From positions 1 through 64,000 of the forward strand of contig JAMLIC010000051.1 of NCBI GenBank assembly GCA_023954375.1: a DNA stretch of 64,000 nt, given 5' to 3'. A program made the translations under genes and the position numbers. The notes under the pieces were generated by a model that ran no database searches, was not told the DNA's origin, and was given only the letters and a program-made list of their open reading frames with translations. Positions 16,089 to 26,100 of this stretch are shown in pieces (position 1 is the first letter of the stretch; every line of letters starts with the position of its first letter). Origin of the DNA: Planctomycetota bacterium. GTDB lineage: Bacteria > Planctomycetota > J058.

Positions 16089-18860
16089 CTAGTTCCTGAC
16101 GCGGATCAGGACGCGCGGGTCGTTGGCACCCGGGTCGAGCCGCTTGACGTAGATCACGATCGTCCGCGACAGGTTGTCGCAGCGCGGCGGCGACTTGATG
16201 AGGAAGGCGATGACCTCCTCCGTCGACTCGTTGTCGATCAGCTGGGGCGACGGGAGACCGTTGGCCGTGTAGTAGTTCCCGAGGGCGGCCGTGCTCGACG
16301 TCTCCTGGTAGAGCAGGTGCTCGCTCTCGCGGAAGAACACGGCGACCGTCAGCCCGTTGCGAGCGAGCTCGAAATCGTTCGAGATCGCGCCGTTCGACGG
16401 CAGATCGATGAACACCGGCGTGATCGTCGTCAGGGCCGGGGTCCAGCGGTCAGCGAAGGCCACGGCGGGCGCGGTCTGCGTCGTCTGGGGCTTCTCGTAC
16501 GACCGGGTCGCCAGGCGGTTGTTGGCGCCGCGGCTGGCGTTCTCCAGCCAGTAGACGTGGATCCGGGTGCCGCGGTGGCTCGGATCCTGAGCCACGTTGG
16601 GGTTCGTCTCGACCTGGATCACGTCGACCGAGTTGTTCAGGACCTGGTGGTGGTCCTGGGTGTTGCCCGCCGCCGGCCGGCTCGAGACGGCCGTCGACGT
16701 GCCGGTCGTGTTGCCCGCGGCCTGCTCGAAGACGAACAGACGACGCTCGAGGAACGCGTTGGTGGCGTCCAGGTTGTCCTGGTTGTTCGCGTTCGTGACG
16801 TAGAACACGAGCACCCGACCGGCCTGCGCCTGGAACGTCGTCGTCGTCACGCCGGTGCCGCTGACGGTCGTCGTGGACGTGTCGTCGCCCATGTCGACCG
16901 CGATCACGTCCGTGATCGCAGCGGCCGCCGTGTGATCCGCGCCGCCCAGGCCACCAGCGTCGTCGACCTGGTCCACCCGGACGATGATCACCCGGCTGGT
17001 GCCGCCCGCGATCGCGGCGAGCGTCGGCGCCGCCGAGCCCGTCGTGTCCGGGGTGGCCAGGAGGCCGTCGACCATGAGGACGAGGTCCTCGGCCGCAGCC
17101 GCCGTCGCCTGGTCGTCACGCTGGCGGTAGGTGAAGTTCACCCGGTTCGGGTTCGACTGGAACACGCAGCCGAGGCCCAGCCCGCCCTGGCTGTGGGCGT
17201 GCCCCGTCGCCAGATCGGCCTGGAAGGCGACGTTGGTCACGTCGGCCTGGGCCTGCGCCGCCGAAGCGGGCAGCGCCGCCGCGTTCACGCTGGCCGAGAC
17301 CGAGTTCGCCAGGGTCCGGGCCGTCGCGTCGCGACGGGTCTGGACCACGACGCCCTTGGCCAGCAGGTTGCGGTTCGCCGGCGTGTTGGTCGACGTGTTG
17401 TTCTGCCGGTAGACCGCGAAGATCAGCGTGCCCGGGCGGTTCATCCGGGTCTCGAAGTTCGCCTCGACAGGGGCGTTGGTGCCGGTGTTGTCCGCGGCGA
17501 TCACGAGCGCCCGGAACTCGTCGATGCGGGCAGGCTCCGCACCGTCGGCCGCGATCGCGCCCGTGTTCTGGTCGATGTCCAGCTTGCGCACGATCAGGGT
17601 CCGCTGCGAGGCCCGGTTGCCGACGGCGCCGTTGCCGTGGAAGCCCTCCTCCGTCGTGAAGATGTAGATCGACGTCAGACCATGGTCGTTGCCGTAGACG
17701 TTCGCGGCCGTCGGCATGGCCGTCGTGTCGGTGCTCGTGCCCACGACCGTGCTGCCAACGCTGATCGGAGTCGCGGTGACGCCCGCGGCCGAGAAGACGG
17801 TCGCGGTCACGACGACGTCGTTCTCCGTCCCGGTGGGCGTGCGCCAGAACATCACGTTGTTGTGGACCACAGCGCCGTCATCGACGGCGACCGTGTTCGG
17901 GAGGGAAGCGATCTGCGCGGCCACCAGGACGGTGCCGCCGGTCGTCGGCGGGTTGTTGCTGGTGCCGTTGAGGTCGAAGGCCAGGAACTTGAAGCGACGG
18001 CCGACCGCCGTGGCGCCGCTCGACTGCGCCTTGGCGTAGAAGACCACCACCTCGTTGGTCACCTCACCCGAGTCGACGGCGTCGACGCCCGCGGTGTAGG
18101 TATGCGAGCGATCGTGCGACGACGAGGCGAAGCCGAACGACTCGACGTTGGGATCCGCGCCGCCCGTGACCCGGTTGTCGTCGTCGACGACCTTGGCCTC
18201 GGTCATGAAGCCGTCGACCACGGCGCCGGTCGTGGCGCCCGGACCGGCCGAACGGCTGAAGTACGCCCACCAGAGACGGATGTTCGCCGTCTCGTCCGTG
18301 GTGCCCACGCCGCCCGCCGGACCGAGGTCCCCACGGCTGAAGAGGATGATCGCGTCACCGTTCCGGGCCGCCGCGTTGGCGTTCGTGTTCCCGGTGGTGT
18401 TGAGCCAAAGGACCTTGTAGCCCTGCGGCTGCGCCGTCGGGTCCTCGTTCGTGTTGCCGTCGCGACCCCGGATCTGGACCGGCGCCGACCACGAGGTCCC
18501 ATTGAAGCGCGAGGCGTAGAGGATCCGCTCGGCGGTCACGCCCGCGCCACCGGTCGCCTTCACCTCGGCGACGAACAGCATGATCGCCTCGCCGGTGGTG
18601 ACGTTCCAGAAGATCTCCGGCCGGCGACTCGTGCCGTTCGGGTGAGCGCCGGTGTCCGCCGTCTGAACCTCCTGCCCGCGCGGCGTGAACGCCCGGCCGT
18701 CCGCAGCCAGGTTGTTCTGGTCCACCTGGCTGCCCGGGAACGCGCCCGGACGCAGGTCGCTGCCGCCGAGAATGATCGTGTCCCCATCATCGCTGCAGCC
18801 GACGGCCAGCATGCCGACGGTCAGGGCCGCAGCGGCTCCAAATCCGATCTTCCTAAACAT
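16089..18860 (-). CDS. Large lipoprotein, beta-rich, possibly propeller-like
   Basis: 923 residues from ATG 18860, with GAGGAGG 11 bases upstream. Residues 1-22 are a lipoprotein signal with lipobox LAVGC; the mature protein begins CSDDGDTIILGGSD, reminiscent of the other large lipoprotein (TTIIGG). The rest is Thr/Asn/Gly-rich and beta-strand-rich, with repeated units such as ILYASRFNGTSWSAPVQIRG and VLVFYVTNANNQDN that recall sialidase-type propeller blades reporting values over strands. No catalytic residues of a known hydrolase can be assigned. It is probably anchored at an outer surface. A 14-bp hairpin terminator follows. Function unknown. Confidence 0.75.
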   Translation of the reverse strand: MFRKIGFGAAAALTVGMLAVGCSDDGDTIILGGSDLRPGAFPGSQVDQNNLAADGRAFTPRGQEVQTADTGAHPNGTSRRPEIFWNVTTGEAIMLFVAEVKATGGAGVTAERILYASRFNGTSWSAPVQIRGRDGNTNEDPTAQPQGYKVLWLNTTGNTNANAAARNGDAIILFSRGDLGPAGGVGTTDETANIRLWWAYFSRSAGPGATTGAVVDGFMTEAKVVDDDNRVTGGADPNVESFGFASSSHDRSHTYTAGVDAVDSGEVTNEVVVFYAKAQSSGATAVGRRFKFLAFDLNGTSNNPPTTGGTVLVAAQIASLPNTVAVDDGAVVHNNVMFWRTPTGTENDVVVTATVFSAAGVTATPISVGSTVVGTSTDTTAMPTAANVYGNDHGLTSIYIFTTEEGFHGNGAVGNRASQRTLIVRKLDIDQNTGAIAADGAEPARIDEFRALVIAADNTGTNAPVEANFETRMNRPGTLIFAVYRQNNTSTNTPANRNLLAKGVVVQTRRDATARTLANSVSASVNAAALPASAAQAQADVTNVAFQADLATGHAHSQGGLGLGCVFQSNPNRVNFTYRQRDDQATAAAAEDLVLMVDGLLATPDTTGSAAPTLAAIAGGTSRVIIVRVDQVDDAGGLGGADHTAAAAITDVIAVDMGDDTSTTTVSGTGVTTTTFQAQAGRVLVFYVTNANNQDNLDATNAFLERRLFVFEQAAGNTTGTSTAVSSRPAAGNTQDHHQVLNNSVDVIQVETNPNVAQDPSHRGTRIHVYWLENASRGANNRLATRSYEKPQTTQTAPAVAFADRWTPALTTITPVFIDLPSNGAISNDFELARNGLTVAVFFRESEHLLYQETSSTAALGNYYTANGLPSPQLIDNESTEEVIAFLIKSPPRCDNLSRTIVIYVKRLDPGANDPRVLIRVRN

Positions 18861-19495
18861 TCGTGCCCGAGCCTCCTCAGTGGCCAGAGAACGAGGCCGG
18901 CGCGGTGCCGGGTCTCCGTCAGTGACGGCTTCCCGGCGGCCGAGGCGACCCCGTTTCCCGTTGGTTTCGTGTTCCCGTGAGTTCTAGCGATTCCCCCGTT
19001 GCGTGGGTCCCGGTTCGCCGCGATCTCGGATCGCCGCGCCCGGTAGGACCGACGCGCCGTCATCGCTCTGAGCGAGCGGCGGGCCAGACGCCCGCGACGA
19101 CGCACCGATCCTCCACGCTCCCCCTGCGATGAGCCCGCAGGCCCATGAAGGTCGGCGGATTCTGCGAATCGACCCCCTGGAAGTCAAGCGGAAGATGCGA
19201 CCCGACAACCTCCGCTGACTGCCGGAAACCTGGCGGTGGCGCCATGATCCGGCACCCGAATCCCGTCCGCCGGGCGCTCGACGGCCTCGGAGGCGGCTTC
19301 CACGAGCGCGCGGCGCGCGGTCCCTTGCCCGCCGCGGCCTGCCGCGGCCGCCCCCGCTCGCTACAGCGGAGCAGGCCGGAGAGCCGCCGCCGCCCCCGGA
19401 CGGGCGCGGGCGGGGTCCGCGCCGGCCCCGGCTGCTATGCTCCGGTCGGGTGCGACCGCCTGCGGTCCACCGATGGGAGCCGGGCGAGAGCGGGC
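18861..19495. other. Intergenic region between divergent lipoprotein and kinase genes
   Basis: 635 bases. The first ~250 have lower GC and should contain the lipoprotein promoter. A plus-strand frame is open across much of it, upstream of the kinase, but its translation is Arg/Gly-rich and not protein-like. TATGCT at 19436-19441 is a candidate -10 box for the kinase. No RNA gene recognised. Confidence 0.45.
19436..19441 (+). promoter_or_regulatory. TATGCT -10 box of the zinc-ribbon kinase
   Basis: Lies 54 bases before GTG 19496; the same hexamer precedes the VWA gene at 9832. No clear -35 element. Confidence 0.3.
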
Positions 19496-22400
19496 GTGCC
19501 GAAGCTTCAGGACATCCTCGTCGGGAAGCTGGCGCTGCGGCGAGACCTCGTCGACCCGCTCACCCTCCACGACTGCGTCGCCGAGCAGCGCGCCCACCCA
19601 CAGGCCCCGCTGGGCCAGATCCTCGTCCGGCGCCGGATCATTGCCCCCGCCCAGCTCATCGAGCTGATGGCCGCGGTCGAGCAGGTCCAGCTCCAGTGCG
19701 GCGCCTGCCAGGCGGCCCACCGCCCCGCGGGCCTCGACCCGTCCGCCGGCCTGGCCTGCCCGCGCTGCGGCGGGACCCTCCGGATCCTCCTCGGCGCCGA
19801 CGAGCTCTCGGACCGCTTCGCGACCGGGCGCAGCGCGCGCGCGCACCGCGACGCCGCCACCCTCCCCCTCGAGACGACGGAGCCGCTGATCGCGCCGCCG
19901 TCGGTGACGCCGCCGTCGGCCCTGTCACCCCCGCCCGCGACCCGGCCCGACTCGAGCAGCATGTCGGCCACCCGGCCCGACTCCCAGCAGGCCGCGCTCA
20001 CCGGCAGCGCCCGCTTCCGCGGCTCCGAGGCCCTCCAGGGGAGCACGGTCCGCCTGCGCGGCGCGCTCGTCCGGGCGGAGGCCGGCACGTTCTTCGGCCC
20101 CTACGAGGTGGTCGAGGAGCTCGGGCGCGGCGGCATGGGCGTCGTCTACAAGGCCCGGCAGCCCACGATCGACCGCCTCGTGGCCCTCAAGGTCCTGCTC
20201 AGCGGCGCCCTGGCCTCGGGCACCCAGGTGAAGCGCTTCCAGCGGGAGGCCGAGCTCACGGCCCGCCTCAAGCACCCCGGGATCGTCCACGTCCACGACG
20301 TCGGCCAGGTGGGCGACTTCCACTACTTCACGATGGACTTCGTCGACGGCCCGCCGCTCTCGAAGCTGATCAAGGAGCGGCAGCTCGGGGTCCGGCGCGC
20401 CGTCGAGCTCGCGCGCGACGTGGCGCGGGCCCTGCACCACGCGCACGAGCGCGGGGCGATCCACCGCGACGTCAAGCCAGGGAACATCATCATCGGCAGC
20501 GACGGCGCCCCCGTGCTCACCGACTTTGGCCTGGCGAGAGACCTCGACGCCGAGGGCGACGAGCGGCTGACCCGCTCGGGCGCCATGGTCGGCACCCCCT
20601 ACTACATGGCGCCCGAGCAGGCGCAGGGCAAGCGCGACCTGGTGTCGGCCCGGTCGGACGTCTACGCCCTGGGCGTGGTCCTCTTCGAGATGCTCACCTT
20701 CGAGCTGCCCTTCCGGGGCGAGACGCAGCTCGAGCTGACCAACAAGATCATCCACCACGACCCGCCGCGCCCGAGCGCGATCGAGCCCACGATCGACCGC
20801 GACCTCGACGCGATCGTCCTCAAGGCGCTCGCCAAGCAGCCGCAGGACCGGCACGCGTCGGCCGAGGCGCTGGCGGTCGACCTCGACCGCTTCCTGCGCG
20901 GCGAGCGCGTCCGCGGCCGCGGCCACGGCCTGGCGGACGTCCTGCGCCGCGCCCGCAGGGGCTGGCGCCGCCTGGCGGCCCTCGCCGGGGCCGGCCTGGT
21001 CGTGGCCCTCGGCGCGCACGTCGGCAGCCGGCAGGCGCTCGACGGCGCGCGCCGCGACGTCGCCGGCGCGGAGCGCGACGCCGCGGCCCACGCGGCCGAG
21101 GTCGCGGCCCGCGAGCGGGCGCGCGAGCAGGCCGCGCGCGAGGCGCAGGAGGTCGCGCGACGGCAGGCGCTGGAGGAGGCGCGAGAGGCCCTGCGGCTCG
21201 CCGAGCGCACCCCGGCGGGCGACGGCTACCGGCGGGCGGTCGAGGCGGCGGTCGAGCGCCTCTCGGCCGCGATCGCGGTCGCGCCGGACGACCTCGGCCT
21301 GCGCCTCCAGCGCGCGCGCCTGGCCCGACGCCTGCGCAACGACGCGCTGGCGCTGCGCGACCTCGACGAGGTCCGCCGCCTCGACCCCGGCGGCCCGGCG
21401 GGCAGCGAGGCCGTGGTCCTCCAGGCCCGCTGGACGTCGCACGAGGTGAGCGAGGAGGCGGAGCTCGGGCCTCGCGTCGTGCCCCTCCTGAGCGACGGGC
21501 TCGCCCGCGCGGGGGCGGGGGCGGGCGCGTGGCGCGACGTGATCGAGGCCATGCTCCTGTTCCTGCGCGACGCGGACGTCGACGGGGCCCTCGCCGCCGT
21601 CGAGCGCGCGCGGGAGGCCGACCCGCGGATCGTCGAGCTCTACACGCTCGAGGCCACGATCTTCGGCGTCCTCGGCCGCCTCGACGACGCCCTGCGCGCC
21701 TGCGAGCGCGCCCTCGAGGTGGACCCGAAGGACCCCTTCCTGTGGCTCTCCCGCGCGCGCGTGAGCATGGGCCTGGGCAACGGCCAGGGCGCGCTCGACG
21801 ACGTCAACCGCGCGCTCGAGCTCGACCCCGACCTCGAGGCCGCGCTGACCACCCGGGTGACGATCCAGCGCGCCCGCGGCCAGTTCGACGCGGCGATCCG
21901 CGACGTGCGCGCGCTCCTCGAGCGGCGCGGCGACGACGTCGAGCTGCTCCTCGCCCTCGCCCAGCTCTGTGACCTCGGCGGGCGCCGCGACCAGGCCGAC
22001 GCGGCGCTGGCCCGCGTCGAGGCGGTGGCCCCGGGCGACGCGCGCCCGTGGATGCTGCGCGCCAGCCGCCACCTCGAGCAGCGGGCGCTCGACGACGTGC
22101 TCGTCGAGCTGCGCCGCGGCCTGCGCGCCCTGCCCCAGGACGCGACCAAGGGGCGCAAGCAGCTCGGCGACATGCTGCGCCGGATCGCCGCCGGCGCCGG
22201 GCTCCACCGGCACCTGCTCGAGCACGCGCGCGAGGTCCTGGCCGAGCGCCCCGGGGACGTCGAGGCGCTCACGCTCCTGGCCGAGGGCCTGCTCGACGAC
22301 GAGCGCACCGACGAGGCCCTGGCGCGCCTCGACGAGGCGCTCGCGCGCGCGCCCGACCACCTGCGCGCGCGGGAGCTGCGCGTCCTGGCCGCGTTCCAGG

Positions 22401-23128
22401 GGCGGTCCCGGGAGGCCGCGCTCGCGGAGCTCGAGCGGTTCGGGGCGTGGGCCCAGGGCAAGCCGGCCGCGCTGGGGGCGTTCTCGCGCCTGCTCGTCAC
22501 CCTGCTCCGTGATCACGACCGCGCCCGGGTGGTCGCCGAGCGCGTGATCGCGCTGGACAAGGAGCAGGTCGCGGCCCACCTGACGCTGGGGTTCGTGGCC
22601 TTCGACCGCGACGAGTTCCCGGCCGCCCACGCCGCCCTGCGGCGGGCGGCCAAGCTCGCGCCCGACGACCCGGAGGTCCTGTCGCTGCTCGGGGCGACGC
22701 TGTTCCACCTCGGCGAGCTCGACGAGGCGCAGGTCATGTTCGACCGCGCGCTCACGTTCGACACGTTCCGGACCGACGCCGCGGTCGGGCTGAGCACGTG
22801 CCTGCTCCGGGCCCAGCGCTGGCGCGATTGCGCCGCGTTCGGGCGCACCTACATGTCGCTGTTCGCCGCCGCGCGGCGCCCGCCGCCGGTGCCGCTGGTG
22901 CTGAACGTGTGCGAGGCGTTCTCGCGCCTCGGTCAGGTCGACCGGGCGATCTCGCTCCTGCAGGAGCTCGTGCGTGTCTTGCCGCACCCGGACCTGAAGC
23001 TTCGCCTGGCGCGGGCCTACGACGAGACGGGGCAGCGGTCGGCGGCGCTGGGGCTGGTGGAGGAGGTGCTGCGCGACGAGCCGGAGCACCCGGTCGCACG
23101 GGCGATGCGGGCGCGGTTGGGGGGGTGA
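19496..23128 (+). CDS. Membrane Ser/Thr kinase with N-terminal zinc ribbon and long TPR tail
   Basis: 1,210 residues from GTG 19496; the frame is open back to 19145 but that stretch is not protein-like. Residues 1-63 carry a helical module (LGQILVRRRIIAPAQLIELM) resembling the N-terminal MshEN/GspE-II type fold, then a zinc ribbon with Cys68, Cys71, Cys88 and Cys91. A Ser/Pro linker leads to the kinase domain (about 203-470): GRGGMG, Lys232, HRDVKPGN, DFGLAR, APEQ, all intact. One membrane span at about 492-509, then a heptad-rich segment and roughly 600 residues of TPR repeats (for example ALRACERALEVDPKDPFLWL). The zinc ribbon would be cytoplasmic and the TPRs outside. Substrate unknown; TPRs suggest a large protein partner. 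Confidence 0.87.
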   Translation: MPKLQDILVGKLALRRDLVDPLTLHDCVAEQRAHPQAPLGQILVRRRIIAPAQLIELMAAVEQVQLQCGACQAAHRPAGLDPSAGLACPRCGGTLRILLGADELSDRFATGRSARAHRDAATLPLETTEPLIAPPSVTPPSALSPPPATRPDSSSMSATRPDSQQAALTGSARFRGSEALQGSTVRLRGALVRAEAGTFFGPYEVVEELGRGGMGVVYKARQPTIDRLVALKVLLSGALASGTQVKRFQREAELTARLKHPGIVHVHDVGQVGDFHYFTMDFVDGPPLSKLIKERQLGVRRAVELARDVARALHHAHERGAIHRDVKPGNIIIGSDGAPVLTDFGLARDLDAEGDERLTRSGAMVGTPYYMAPEQAQGKRDLVSARSDVYALGVVLFEMLTFELPFRGETQLELTNKIIHHDPPRPSAIEPTIDRDLDAIVLKALAKQPQDRHASAEALAVDLDRFLRGERVRGRGHGLADVLRRARRGWRRLAALAGAGLVVALGAHVGSRQALDGARRDVAGAERDAAAHAAEVAARERAREQAAREAQEVARRQALEEAREALRLAERTPAGDGYRRAVEAAVERLSAAIAVAPDDLGLRLQRARLARRLRNDALALRDLDEVRRLDPGGPAGSEAVVLQARWTSHEVSEEAELGPRVVPLLSDGLARAGAGAGAWRDVIEAMLLFLRDADVDGALAAVERAREADPRIVELYTLEATIFGVLGRLDDALRACERALEVDPKDPFLWLSRARVSMGLGNGQGALDDVNRALELDPDLEAALTTRVTIQRARGQFDAAIRDVRALLERRGDDVELLLALAQLCDLGGRRDQADAALARVEAVAPGDARPWMLRASRHLEQRALDDVLVELRRGLRALPQDATKGRKQLGDMLRRIAAGAGLHRHLLEHAREVLAERPGDVEALTLLAEGLLDDERTDEALARLDEALARAPDHLRARELRVLAAFQGRSREAALAELERFGAWAQGKPAALGAFSRLLVTLLRDHDRARVVAERVIALDKEQVAAHLTLGFVAFDRDEFPAAHAALRRAAKLAPDDPEVLSLLGATLFHLGELDEAQVMFDRALTFDTFRTDAAVGLSTCLLRAQRWRDCAAFGRTYMSLFAAARRPPPVPLVLNVCEAFSRLGQVDRAISLLQELVRVLPHPDLKLRLARAYDETGQRSAALGLVEEVLRDEPEHPVARAMRARLGG

Positions 23129-23137
23129 GGGGGCGGG

Positions 23138-26100
23138 TCAGTCGCGACGCTGGTCGAGGAGGCGGCCGACCTGCCCGACGGCGGGGTGGCTAGGGTCGAG
23201 GCGCGCCGCGGCGCCGAGGTCCTCCCGAGCCCCCGTCAGGTCCCCGGCGAGCATTCGCGCCTGGCACCGGCCCAACCACGCGACCAGATGGGTCGGGTCG
23301 AGCGCCAGGCAACGGTCGAAGTCGTATCGCGCGCGCTCGTGGTCGCCACGCGCGAGGTGAGCGAACCCGCGGTTGCCGTTGGCGAGGACGTCGTCGGGGA
23401 CGCGCCAGAGCAGGACGGAGAGGTCCCACTGGGCACCCCACAAGTCATCGAGCTCAAGCCGGGCCTCGGCTCGCACGGACCAGGCCTGCCCGAGGGCATT
23501 GCAGGCGCCGACGGCCTCGGTCGCTCGCGCGAGCGCGCCCCGGAACTCCTCGCCTTCGAGGAGGGCCGACGCCGACTCACAGAGGAGGCGCGCCTCTCCG
23601 GTGAGCCGCGCTGACTGCAATGGAGCTGGCGCGCCGAACACCATGCGGAACCCCGCAGTAGGGGCCTTGATCTTCCCAAGGTTCACTTCCGGAACCGCCC
23701 GGAGCCTCAGCTTGGCCTCGACGGTCGTCGGACTGAGCATGTAGTCGCCTCCGGCCGAGGCGGCCACGTCGCCGTCCCAGACCAACTCCCCGACACGACC
23801 AGTGAGTCGCTCGACCGAGAAGTGGCTCACATCTGCGTGGGCCGCCGGACGCAGGAGCCGAGCAGGGATCGTCATGACCGTTTCGGATGGGTCCTGATCC
23901 GTCTCGCAGAACGAGGCGTCGAACCGCCTTCCCCACGGGAACAGCCAGGCGAACTCGCCCCGGAGGGCGCGATGAAACTCCTCCGGCGCCGGGAGCCGTG
24001 CAGGGGTGGTTACACCGGCCAGGTCGAGCTCTCGCTGAAACCATTGGAGAAACGCTCGCACCTCCTTCATGTTGACTCCGCACACCGGCCACACTCGTCG
24101 CTGGTCCCTGCGGAGGACGAGATCGCCGCCCTCGTGCCGCGGCAGGTAAGGTGAAGCCACGCCCGTCGGCTCCGCTGTGACTACGAACGAGTGCCACACC
24201 TCGTACGCGAGCTCGTCGCGCATGAGCAGGTAGTCCTCCTCGACCACCGCCTTCTCGTGCAGCCGCTCCCCCCACCGCGCCACGCCCGCCGGGATGTGCA
24301 CGACCATGTCCGCGAGCGGGCCGAGCGACGCGCGCTCGATCGGCCGGTAGTCGAACTCCCGCCGCCCGCCCCGCGTCAGGATCACCAGGTCGCGCACGGG
24401 GAGGCACCCCTCCGCCAGGACCTCGATCAGGTACTCCCCCGCCCCGCTCGCCTCGAAGCGCGCCGGCGTCGGGCCGCGCGCCTCCTCCCGCGGGACCATG
24501 CGCGCGACCGTCGGGTCGAACTCGAACCGCGAGAGCACGCACTCGGCCGGCCTCGCCGAGCGCACCTCCGCGACCGGCCGCGCCAACTCGCCCGCGAGCG
24601 CGCCGCCGCTGCGCGCGTCGGCCTCGGCGGCCTCCCGGAAGAGCGCCTCCGCCGCGGCCGGGTCGTCGTCCTCGACGGCGCGCCCCCGCGCGAGGAGCAC
24701 CCGCGCCCGGATGCCGTCGACCTCCCCCACAGGAGCGTCGAGCGCCGCCTGGCCGAGCGCGCGCTCGAAGTCGAACAGCGCCGCGAGCGCCTCGCGCTCC
24801 GCCGCCTCGTGCGCCGTCTCGACCTCCAGCAGGCGCCGCTTGTCCGGGCAGTCGGCGAAGGGCTTCTGCGGCTCGATCCGCGCCTTCAGCGCGTCGGCCT
24901 CCGCCAGGCACTCTCGCCCGCGCGCGAACGCGGCCCTCCAGCGCTCGAACGCCGCCTCGGCCTCCTGCAGGCGGCGCCGGCCGCGCAGGCCCCGCAGGGC
25001 CTCTCGCGCGCGCTCGGCCTGGTCGGGCGCGGCGACGGCGACCAGCGGCAGCACGGCCGCCTCGGCGGCGTCGAGGTCGGACGCGACCGCGGCCGCCTCG
25101 AGCGCGGCGTCGATCCGGGCGCGCTCCTGGGCGCGGGCGTGCACGTGCCGACCGCCGAGCGCCGCGCCGCCGAGGGCGGCGAGCAGGAGCGCCGCGCCGA
25201 GCGGACGCCGGGCCCGCCAGACGCGCCGCGCCAGGCGCACACCGGGCGACGCCGCCCGCGCGAGCACCGGCTCGTCGGCCAGGAAGCGCCGCAGGTCGAG
25301 GGCCAGCGCCTGCGCCGTGGCGTAGCGGTCGGCGACCGACTTGGCCAGGCAGGTGAGGACGACCGTCTCCAGGTCGGCCGGGGTCCGCGGGTTCAGGCGC
25401 CGCACGGGCGCCGGCTCGTCGGTGAGCACCTGCCGGAGGAGGAGCGCCGCGCCGGGGCCCTCGAAGGGCGGCCGCCCGGTGAGCGCCTCGTAGAGCGTCG
25501 CGCCGAGCGCGTAGACGTCCGAGCGCGCGTCGACCGCGCCGCCCATGGCCTGCTCGGGCGACATGTAGGCGAGCGTCCCGACCATTCCCCGATCCGCCGT
25601 GAGCCGCGTGCGCGCCTGGTCGTCGAGCGCGACGCCGAAGTCGGTCAGGCGCGGGGCGCCCGCCGCGTCGACGAGGATGTTCGCCGGCTTCACGTCGCGG
25701 TGGATCAGGCCCACGTCGTGGCACGCCTGCAGGGCGTCGGCGATCGCCGCGCCCCACTGCGCCACGCGCCTGGGCTCGAGCGCCGCGCGCGCGCGCTCGT
25801 CCTCGATCACCTCGCGCAGGCTGCGCCCGGTGACCAGCTCCATGACCAGGTAAGGCTCGCCCGACGGCGTCAGGCCGGCGTCGAAGATCTGCACGCACGC
25901 GGGGTGTCGCACGCGCGCCATGGCCGTGGCCTCGCGCTCGAACCGCGCCAGGATCCGCCCGGCGCTCGCCTTGTCGAGGTGGTCGGTGCGCAGCCGCTTC
26001 ACCGCCACGGCCCGCTTGAGCACGCGGTCGTAGGCCCGGTAGACCATGCCCATGCCGCCGGCGCCCAGCGGCTCGAGGAGCGTCAGCCGGTCGCCGAAGC

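Noticed and set aside
13620..18980. A 1,786-residue plus-strand open frame
   Set aside because: It spans the antisense of two unrelated minus-strand genes and their intergenic terminator; the composition is Arg/Gly-rich without domains.
19145..19495. N-terminal 117-residue extension of the zinc-ribbon kinase
   Set aside because: The translation is Arg/Gly-rich with no domain, crosses the likely promoter (TATGCT 19436), and the conserved part starts at GTG 19496.
13300..24180. SUMF1/FGE-like domains as variable regions of a diversity-generating retroelement
   Set aside because: C-type-lectin-fold domains are common targets, but I see no reverse transcriptase frame, no template repeat and no adenine-biased variable repeat. 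The domain is internal, not at the C-terminus.
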